Of a stretch of DNA of 35,631 bases, positions 31,389 to 35,631 are shown piece after piece; position 1 is the first letter of the stretch; the number at the start of each line of letters is the position of its first letter. The DNA is taken from positions 1-35,631 of the forward strand of contig JAJZID010000005.1 in NCBI GenBank assembly GCA_021810705.1, read 5' to 3'. The position numbers and the translations under genes were made by a program. This DNA comes from Actinomycetes bacterium (GTDB lineage Bacteria; Actinomycetota; Thermoleophilia; Solirubrobacterales; Solirubrobacteraceae). The notes beneath the pieces were generated by a model, which was not told where the DNA came from, did not search any database, and saw only the letters and a list, made by a program, of their open reading frames with translations.

Positions 31389-32012
31389 ATGAGTGCCGCA
31401 CAGTCGCACCCGGTGTTTGCCAGGCTCTGGACGCTCGCCTCCGACGGCGACGCCCTCCAGCGCGCCAGGGAGGATCTCTTACGGGGTGTGCAGGGCCGCG
31501 GCCTCGAGGTGGGTGCCGGGGATGGGCGTGGCTTCAAGCACTACCCGCCGACCGTCACCGAGCTGGTTGCAGTCGAGCCCGAGCCGTACCTGCGCCGCCG
31601 TGCCGAGCTGGCATCCGGGCACGCGCCGGTGCCGGTCAAGGTCCTGGCTGGTACGGCGGAGCGTCTGCCGCCAGTCGAAGGGGATTTTGACTTCGCGGTC
31701 GCATCGCTCGTGCTCTGCTCGGTTAGCGACCAGGCGCGGGCGCTCACCGAGCTTCGACGCGTTTTGCGGCCAGGCGGTGAGTTGCGCTTCTTCGAGCATG
31801 TGCTGGCCACCGGGCCGCCGGTCGCTGCGGCACAGAGGTGGCTCGACCGCAGCGGGTTGTGGCCGCGGCTGGGCGCCGGATGCCACCTCTCGCGTGACAC
31901 GCTCGCTGCGATCACCGCCGCCGGCTTTCAGATCCAGAGCGTGCGCACCGCACAGCTCGGCGTCCTGGCCAGGCCGGTGCCGTTTCTGGTTGGTCGGGCG
32001 CTCGCGCCGTGA
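31389..32012 (+). CDS. Class I SAM-dependent methyltransferase, METTL7-like
   Basis: 207-aa Rossmann-fold methyltransferase. Motif I GLEVGAGDGRGFKHYP, motif II VAVEPEPYLRRRAEL, then AERLPPVEGDFDFAVASLVL and the post-motif LRRVLRPGGELRFFEHVLAT. The FKHYPPTV and EPEPYLR pattern and C-terminal half resemble the METTL7/TMT1 group, some animal members of which methylate thiols including H2S. ATG 31389 is preferred to the track's 31356, because MSAAQSHPVFARLW begins the conserved region and GGGTGG precedes it. The stop overlaps the GTG of the hydrolase. The next-door sulfide genes make a thiol methylation role attractive, but a strong terminator separates them; substrate unproven. Confidence 0.85.
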   Translation: MSAAQSHPVFARLWTLASDGDALQRAREDLLRGVQGRGLEVGAGDGRGFKHYPPTVTELVAVEPEPYLRRRAELASGHAPVPVKVLAGTAERLPPVEGDFDFAVASLVLCSVSDQARALTELRRVLRPGGELRFFEHVLATGPPVAAAQRWLDRSGLWPRLGAGCHLSRDTLAAITAAGFQIQSVRTAQLGVLARPVPFLVGRALAP

Positions 32013-32881
32013 GCGAACAGACGATCCGGCTGTCTGATGGACGAGCGCTTGAGCTGTATGTGAGTGGTGCTGTTGGCGCGATGCCATTGATCGTGCATCA
32101 CGGCACGCCGGGCGCGCGTAGACCGCTGCGACTGCTCGAGCGGGCCGCGCATGAGCGCGGGCTGCGCTTCGTGTCGGCTTCGCGCCCCGGCTATGGCGGC
32201 TCGACCCGGCTACCCGGGCGAAGCGTCCTGGACGTGGTGGCGGATACCACCGCGGTGCTCGCCGCGATCGGGGCTTCCGAATGCCTGGTGGCCGGTCACT
32301 CCGGCGGCGGTCCGCACGCGCTCGCCTGCGCTGCGGGCCTGAAGGCAGTGCGCGGGACGCTCGTGATCGCGGGCGCAGCACCGGATGGGCTGGCGGAGCT
32401 TGACTTCACAGCCGGCATGGCGCAGGACAACGTGCTCGAGTTCGAGCTCGCCCGCGCCGGCGAGGCATCGTTGCGGCCACACCTTGAGGCGCAGCGCACT
32501 GAGCTGCTCGCTGCCGGGGTGGACGAGCTCACGGCGGCGCTCTCCGGCCTGCTGCCCTCCCCCGACCTTGAGGCGATGCGCGGCGAGCTTGGCGAGGACG
32601 TCGTCAGCGGCTTTCACGAGGCGCTGCGCGTTGGCGTGGATGGCTGGGTCGACGACGACCTGGCGTTCACCTCGCCCTGGGGCTTTTCGGTAGGTCATAT
32701 CCAGACGCCGGTGACGGTATGGCAGGGCCAGCAGGACCTCATGGTGCCGGTCGCCCACGGGCGCTGGCTCGCGCAGGTGGTCCCGGGCGCCGATGGCCAC
32801 GTGCTCCCCGGTGAGGGTCACCTTTCGCTTGTGGCGAACCGCGCCGGGCGGATGCTCGATGCGCTTATCGGGCTCGGCTGA
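32009..32881 (+). CDS. Alpha/beta hydrolase
   Basis: 290-aa alpha/beta-hydrolase fold enzyme. The oxyanion segment is HHGTPGARR, the nucleophile elbow GHSGGGPHAL (Ser at about 98), the acid lies in WQGQQDLMVP and the catalytic His in GEGHLSL near the C-terminus. The triad is therefore intact. A four-helix cap is likely between about residues 130 and 225. The GTG overlaps the methyltransferase stop (GTGA), so the two are one transcription unit. The substrate is unknown; esterase or lactonase activity is typical. It is the last gene that looks native before the mobile segment. Confidence 0.9.
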   Translation: MSEQTIRLSDGRALELYVSGAVGAMPLIVHHGTPGARRPLRLLERAAHERGLRFVSASRPGYGGSTRLPGRSVLDVVADTTAVLAAIGASECLVAGHSGGGPHALACAAGLKAVRGTLVIAGAAPDGLAELDFTAGMAQDNVLEFELARAGEASLRPHLEAQRTELLAAGVDELTAALSGLLPSPDLEAMRGELGEDVVSGFHEALRVGVDGWVDDDLAFTSPWGFSVGHIQTPVTVWQGQQDLMVPVAHGRWLAQVVPGADGHVLPGEGHLSLVANRAGRMLDALIGLG

Positions 32882-33186
32882 GCGCGCGGCGGGTGGCTGG
32901 CCGGTCGTCCGGGAGGTGGGAGGAGGATCGTCAAGCCCGATCTCAGGCGTGTCTGCTCTCCAGGGTTGCAAACTCAGAGCTGAGGAACCTGTGGTCTCAG
33001 GTCGTGGGGCGGCTGAGGTCGCCGAGCTGCTCAAGCGCCGCCAAGAGCTTCACCGGCTCACCTTCGTTGTCCTGCGCGGCGAGCTCGTCGTGTGGCCCTC
33101 GTTCGCCAAACCGGAGTGTGGCGTCGATTCAGCCATTCGTGGGCGCCGCGCAGCAGCCGCGCTTGGAGCACGGTGACTTTAAGTAG
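32882..33186. other. 305-bp region without a confident gene
   Basis: Only short overlapping open frames are present. On the + strand a frame ending at 33176 contains VAELLKRRQELHRLTFVVLR. On the - strand a frame without a start contains ELAAQDNEGEPVKLLAALEQ. Either could be a remnant of a gene broken by the integration event next door; neither has a start, RBS and recognisable domain together. An inverted repeat, TCTCAG/CTGAG-type, around 32939-33000 is weak. I call no gene here. Confidence 0.4.
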
Positions 33187-33233
33187 TCGGGGAGACAGGA
33201 TTTGAACCTGCGACCGCCCGGCCCCCAGCCGGG
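33187..33233 (-). tRNA. 3' half of tRNA-Pro(GGG), truncated: putative att site
   Basis: Read on the - strand the segment gives the anticodon stem-loop CCCGG-CTGGGGG-CCGGG (anticodon GGG), a 5-nt variable loop CGGTC, T-arm GCAGG-TTCAAAT-CCTGT, acceptor 3' strand CTCCCCG and discriminator A (33187). The 5' half is missing: the sequence on the 5' side has no D-arm and no CGGGGAG strand. It therefore cannot be a working tRNA. Such 3' halves are what integrative elements leave at the far end after inserting in a tRNA gene. The polarity puts the element on the higher-coordinate side, where transposases and a broken toxin gene are found. Confidence 0.8.
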
Positions 33234-33359
33234 CTCCGGGGGTGAGCCTGGGAGGGAAACTCTTATGAAATAAGGGTTTTGTGGGCTCGAGTTATGTGCA
33301 GTTGTGCTCAGAATGGAGCCCTCAATGGAGCCCCGCGGCTCGATGACGGGTGGGCGTCA
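33234..33359. other. Element-side flank of the att site with short repeats
   Basis: 126 bp of lower-GC sequence without a gene. It contains a small hairpin CTTAT-GAA-ATAAG (33262-33274) followed by GGGTTTT, which could terminate + strand transcription, and a direct repeat AATGGAGCCC at 33312-33321 and 33324-33333 spaced 12 bp. Such repeats could be integrase arm sites; this is only a suggestion. Confidence 0.4.
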
Positions 33360-33722
33360 TTATGGAAGTAGCGGGAGGGCTCTGATCCGGATACGGTCCG
33401 GCTGGATCACGATGATGCTTCCGTTATCGAGCGCGCTGGCGAGCTGTGGCAGGTTGGCTCTGAGGAGCTGCGCTTGATCGGCGGGTTGGTGTTGGCTTCC
33501 GTGTCGAAACAGGATCACCGATGGCGAAGTCTGCCTCCGGGTCGCGAGGAGCGTTCCGAAATCGGTGTCCGCCGAGACGACGACTCGGCTCTCAGCGTGG
33601 GCATGGTTGAAGATCTCCTCGTCTGAGGCCGCGTGCATGCCCGGCTCGCGGACGTGGACGTCATCGTGACCAGCCTAGTTGAGCTCGATCGCGACCGTCG
33701 GCGAGAGCGCGTCATCGAGGCG
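33360..33722 (-). pseudogene. DUF5615 PIN-like toxin, decayed
   Basis: The frame ATG 33638 to 33360 encodes ASDEEIFNHAHAESRVVVSA, then DTDFGTLLA and SVILFRHGS, clearly the body of a DUF5615 (PIN-like, Mut7-C-related) nuclease toxin, normally about 110-120 aa. The missing N-terminus is still readable upstream in the same frame: RLDDALSPTVAIELN, then TAG (33675-33677), then AGHDDVHVREPGM. A nonsense codon therefore interrupts it near codon 17, and the true start is lost at the junction with the IS630 sequence (about 33722). Acidic residues of the PIN-like fold (LDD, SADTDFG) remain. The usual DUF433 antitoxin partner is not seen. A shortened protein from ATG 33638 could still be made but would lack the first active-site Asp. 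Confidence 0.75.
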
Positions 33723-34470
33723 GCTTGAGCCGCGGGTAGCTCGAGCGGGTTGGTGAGGTGATCGAGGTCGGCGCGCGCGAGCGTCCGTTCGAACGGGGTG
33801 GTGATCTGCTCGTAGCGGCGACCGAACGCGAGCAGTCGCTGCCCGAGCGCGTCGAGGTCGTGAAAGTCGTTGGGTGTCAGCACCTTGCGCTGGACAATCG
33901 AGAAGTAGATCTCGGCTTGGTTGAGCCAGCTGGCGTGCACCGGGGTGTGGACGAGGATCAGGTTCTTGTATCGACCTTGCAGGCGCTTGATCGACGCTTG
34001 GCCGCGGTGCGCTGAGCCGTTGACAGACGATCACGAACACGCGTCGGGCCTTGTTGTACGGCTCGACGCTCATGAACTGCTCGACCAGCTTGTCGAACGG
34101 GACGATCCCGTCCTTCTCGTCGCAACGATCGAACAGCTTCGCGCGGCGCACGTCCCACGCCGCGAGGTAGCACAGAGCCCCGCACCGCTTGTACTCGTGC
34201 TCGTGCTCGATGCGCTGCCCGCGCTTGGCACCGGGCCTGGTGGGCAGCGTCGCATGCTTGCGCGCCCGGGCTTGGATCGAGGGCTTCTCATCGCAGCAGA
34301 CCACGTAGTCGCCGGGATGTAACAGCTCGCCGTTCCAGCGGCCGGCGTAGAGGTCGAGGATCCGGCCGGCCTTCTCAGTGAACCTGGGGTCGCGCGGGAA
34401 GATCCAGGAGCGGTACTGCCACGGTTTGATCGCGTCCTCTGAAAGCCAGCGCCAGACCGTGATCCCGGAG
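33723..34470 (-). pseudogene. IS630-family transposase, frameshifted and interrupted
   Basis: On the - strand, reading from 34470: ITVWRWLSEDAIKPWQYRSW, IFPRDPRF, YVVCCDEKPS (first catalytic Asp), GIVPFDKLVEQFM and ARRVFVIV. After VFVIV the frame shifts: the expected DNGSAHRG is read as CQRLSAPR because of one extra base near 34017. The second frame carries on NGSAHRGQASIKRLQGRYKN, then HASWLNQAEIYFSIVQRKVL (third catalytic acid) to about 33725. The second DDE Asp is thus lost in the shift. The N-terminus is cut off by the IS1595 element and resumes at 35591. At its 3' end it abuts the toxin remnant. It is non-functional unless frameshifting restores it. Confidence 0.85.
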
Positions 34471-34494
34471 AAGGGCTCTCCATCTCGATGCCGT
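34471..34494 (+). repeat. IS1595 left terminal inverted repeat
   Basis: 24 bp, identical to the reverse complement of 35567-35590. The flanking base on each side breaks the match, so the repeat is bounded exactly. Confidence 0.85.
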
Positions 34495-34502
34495 GGCCCT
34501 GG

Positions 34503-35555
34503 TCACGCCGTGGTCCGCCCCGGCGATAGCACGAGTCTCCGCCACGGTAAGCCCACGTCGCCGAGGTCGAGGCTGGCGGGTCGCGAGCGAGTGCGGGTCG
34601 GCGGGAGCGGGGCCGGACGAGTGCGGCCAGCCAGGCGCATCTCTCGGTAGGTGATCGGGCCGGCGCCGACGGCCTGGCTGAGCAGCGTGTGGAACAGCAA
34701 GCCACGGCTGCGAGAGTGGCGGCGGTTGAAACGGAAAACCCACTCGTCGAAGTACCCCTGGAGATGCGCGGAGCTGACCGAACCCTGCAAGGTGCCCATG
34801 ACCCAGCGCTTCACGAGCGAGAACACCCTGTGCGTCGCTGGGAGCACCACGTGGCCGGGCAAGCCGGACGCGGCGATCGAGGTCCCCGAGTGCTCGTAGT
34901 GGTCCCGGGTCGCTGGTGGGTACGAGGACCAGCCGTCGGTGATCACCCTGCTGCCAGGCTCGACTGCGCCGTCGAGGAACGCCGCCAGGCTCTCGGTGCT
35001 GGCGTCGGGGATGATCCCAAGCCGGACACGGCCGAAGCTGTGCTCGTCGAGCTCAACCGCCGCGGCGAACAGGACCTTACCGAGAGCACCACGACCCGGA
35101 ATGCCTGGCTCCGGGCCGCCGAGGTAGCTCTCGTCGACCTCGACGTCACCACGGAGGCGATCACGACCCGGGCGCACCATCACCGAGCGGTACCGGTGAA
35201 GCATCGCCCACGCCGTCTGGTAGGAACCGAGCTCCATCTCGCGCTGTAGCTGAGTAGCGGAGATGCCGACCTTGCTGTTCACGAGATGCCACGCGGCAGC
35301 GAACCACACGGTGAGCGGGGTGCGAGTGCCGTGGAGGATCGTGCCTGCGGTCGCCGAGACCCGACGGTCGCAGTCAGCGCAACGCCAGCGGCGGTCGGGC
35401 GCACGCCATCCTCTCTCGCAACTGCAGTGCGGGCAGACGAAGCCGTTCGGCCAGCGAAGCCAGTCGAGGTAGTCCAGGCACTTCCAGTCCTCGTTGAACC
35501 AGGACCGGAGCTGGGCGTAGGAGCGTGGGTAGTCCTGACCGGCGGTCGAAGCCAC
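34503..35555 (-). CDS. IS1595-family transposase
   Basis: 350 aa. The N-terminal zinc ribbon is FVCPHCSCERGW...RWRCADCDRR, with CxxC pairs at about 39-42 and 58-61. It is followed by TVWFAAAWHLVNSKVGISAT, where ISXO2-type proteins have a helical DNA-binding region, and the catalytic core: VDESYLGG (first Asp, also DVEVDES), VITDGWSSY (second Asp), THRVFSLVKRWVMGT and FDEWVFRFNRRHSRS (the Asn/Glu-Arg-His part). Family proteins move DNA by a DDE-type mechanism. GTG 35555 has no Shine-Dalgarno but TAAGCT exactly 6 nt upstream. The last 40 residues are Pro/Arg-rich and run close to the left inverted repeat. Confidence 0.92.
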   Translation of the reverse strand: MASTAGQDYPRSYAQLRSWFNEDWKCLDYLDWLRWPNGFVCPHCSCERGWRAPDRRWRCADCDRRVSATAGTILHGTRTPLTVWFAAAWHLVNSKVGISATQLQREMELGSYQTAWAMLHRYRSVMVRPGRDRLRGDVEVDESYLGGPEPGIPGRGALGKVLFAAAVELDEHSFGRVRLGIIPDASTESLAAFLDGAVEPGSRVITDGWSSYPPATRDHYEHSGTSIAASGLPGHVVLPATHRVFSLVKRWVMGTLQGSVSSAHLQGYFDEWVFRFNRRHSRSRGLLFHTLLSQAVGAGPITYREMRLAGRTRPAPLPPTRTRSRPASLDLGDVGLPWRRLVLSPGRTTA

Positions 35556-35561
35556 CCGCTC

Positions 35562-35567
35562 AGCTTA
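35562..35567 (-). promoter_or_regulatory. Leaderless -10 box of the IS1595 transposase
   Basis: TAAGCT on the - strand, six bases, then GTG 35555; it directly adjoins the inner edge of the right inverted repeat. A promoter -35, if any, would fall within or beyond the terminal repeat. Confidence 0.45.
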
Positions 35568-35590
35568 CGGCATCGAGATGGAGAGCCCTT
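35567..35590 (-). repeat. IS1595 right terminal inverted repeat
   Basis: 24 bp matching 34471-34494 in reverse complement without a mismatch. Confidence 0.85.
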
Positions 35591-35631
35591 TCACGAGAAG
35601 ATCCCCGAGCTGCTGCCATACCGGCCCGAGC
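35591..35631 (-). pseudogene. Upstream part of the interrupted IS630 transposase gene
   Basis: On the - strand the last 41 bases read LGPVWQQLGDLLV in one frame. This is consistent with the region just before the FSGITVWRWL segment that resumes at 34470 on the other side of the IS1595 element. The continuation lies outside the window, so the assignment is tentative. Confidence 0.5.

Larger units (their letters stand above)
34471..35590 (-). mobile_element. IS1595-family insertion sequence, complete
   Basis: 1,120-bp element bounded by perfect 24-bp terminal inverted repeats (34471-34494 and 35567-35590; outer bases AAGGGCTCTCCATCTCGATG). It contains a single transposase gene on the - strand and is inserted inside the IS630 transposase gene. 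An 8-bp target duplication, expected for this family, is not exact at the edges. Size and gene fit IS1595. The transposase looks intact, so the element may be recent or active. Confidence 0.85.

Noticed and set aside
32793-33176. Possible 127-aa gene after the hydrolase
   Set aside because: It starts inside the hydrolase gene, has no RBS or domain and ends at the att fragment; kept only as a possible remnant.
33188-33275. Complete tRNA-Pro gene
   Set aside because: No D-arm or 5' acceptor strand can be found on the 5' side, so only the 3' half is claimed.
34463-35598. Exact 8-bp target-site duplication around the IS1595 element
   Set aside because: The immediate flanks (TCCCGGAG and TCACGAGA) do not match well enough; no duplication is claimed.
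1-35631. CRISPR array, phage structural genes, rRNA or riboswitch
   Set aside because: Reading through found no regularly spaced repeats, no structural phage proteins, no rRNA and no recognisable riboswitch core.

Overview
The window is high-GC DNA with compact, overlapping genes (many ATGA/GTGA/TTGA stop-start overlaps), frequent GTG/TTG starts and, at several genes without a Shine-Dalgarno, a TANNNT -10 box placed so that transcription would begin at or next to the start codon. With a complete hopanoid operon, an F420-type LLM oxidoreductase, NarL-type two-component regulation and a CRIGERS-type sulfurtransferase, this suggests an Actinomycetota genome, possibly a soil Thermoleophilia/Solirubrobacterales-like lineage. 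The phylum is an inference from gene content; the class is only a guess.

Layout. 1-3.0 kb: MoxR ATPase, DUF58 protein and small membrane protein in an overlapping + operon. 3.1-3.8 kb: a lone two-helix membrane protein with a strong RBS, closed by two hairpins. 3.9-7.8 kb (-): LLM flavin oxidoreductase, acyl-CoA synthetase-like ligase and FabF-type ketosynthase in an overlapping operon. 7.9-11.7 kb: NarL-type response regulator and histidine kinase (-), divergent from an ABC-2 exporter (ATPase and permease, +).

11.7-20.9 kb is the hopanoid locus. A divergent HpnO-like aminotransferase lies 33 bp from shc-hpnC-hpnD-hpnE-(hpnG::ispH)-hpnH. HpnCDE make squalene, Shc cyclises it, HpnH adds adenosyl, HpnG removes adenine and HpnO installs the terminal amine. 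The HpnG-type nucleosidase is fused in frame to a full IspH domain, joining precursor supply and side-chain maturation in one polypeptide.

20.9-27 kb: LapA-domain and PRC-barrel proteins, a secreted GH114-type glycosidase, a secreted GH6 cellulase with a textbook promoter and triple TTCCGGAA operator-like repeats, a LacI regulator and an MFS transporter: a small polysaccharide-use module. 27-32.9 kb: a small coiled-coil protein, a sulfurtransferase, a type II (mitochondrial SQOR-like) sulfide:quinone oxidoreductase and a persulfide dioxygenase fused to two rhodanese domains, followed by a methyltransferase and an alpha/beta hydrolase. This resembles the mitochondrial H2S oxidation route.

From about 33.19 kb the character changes. 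A 3' half of tRNA-Pro(GGG) on the - strand, without its 5' half, looks like the distal att site of an integrated element. Beyond it are a decayed DUF5615 PIN-like toxin, a frameshifted IS630-family transposase and an apparently intact IS1595-family element with 24-bp perfect terminal inverted repeats nested inside the IS630 gene. The intact tRNA-Pro and the integrase, if they exist, lie beyond the right edge.
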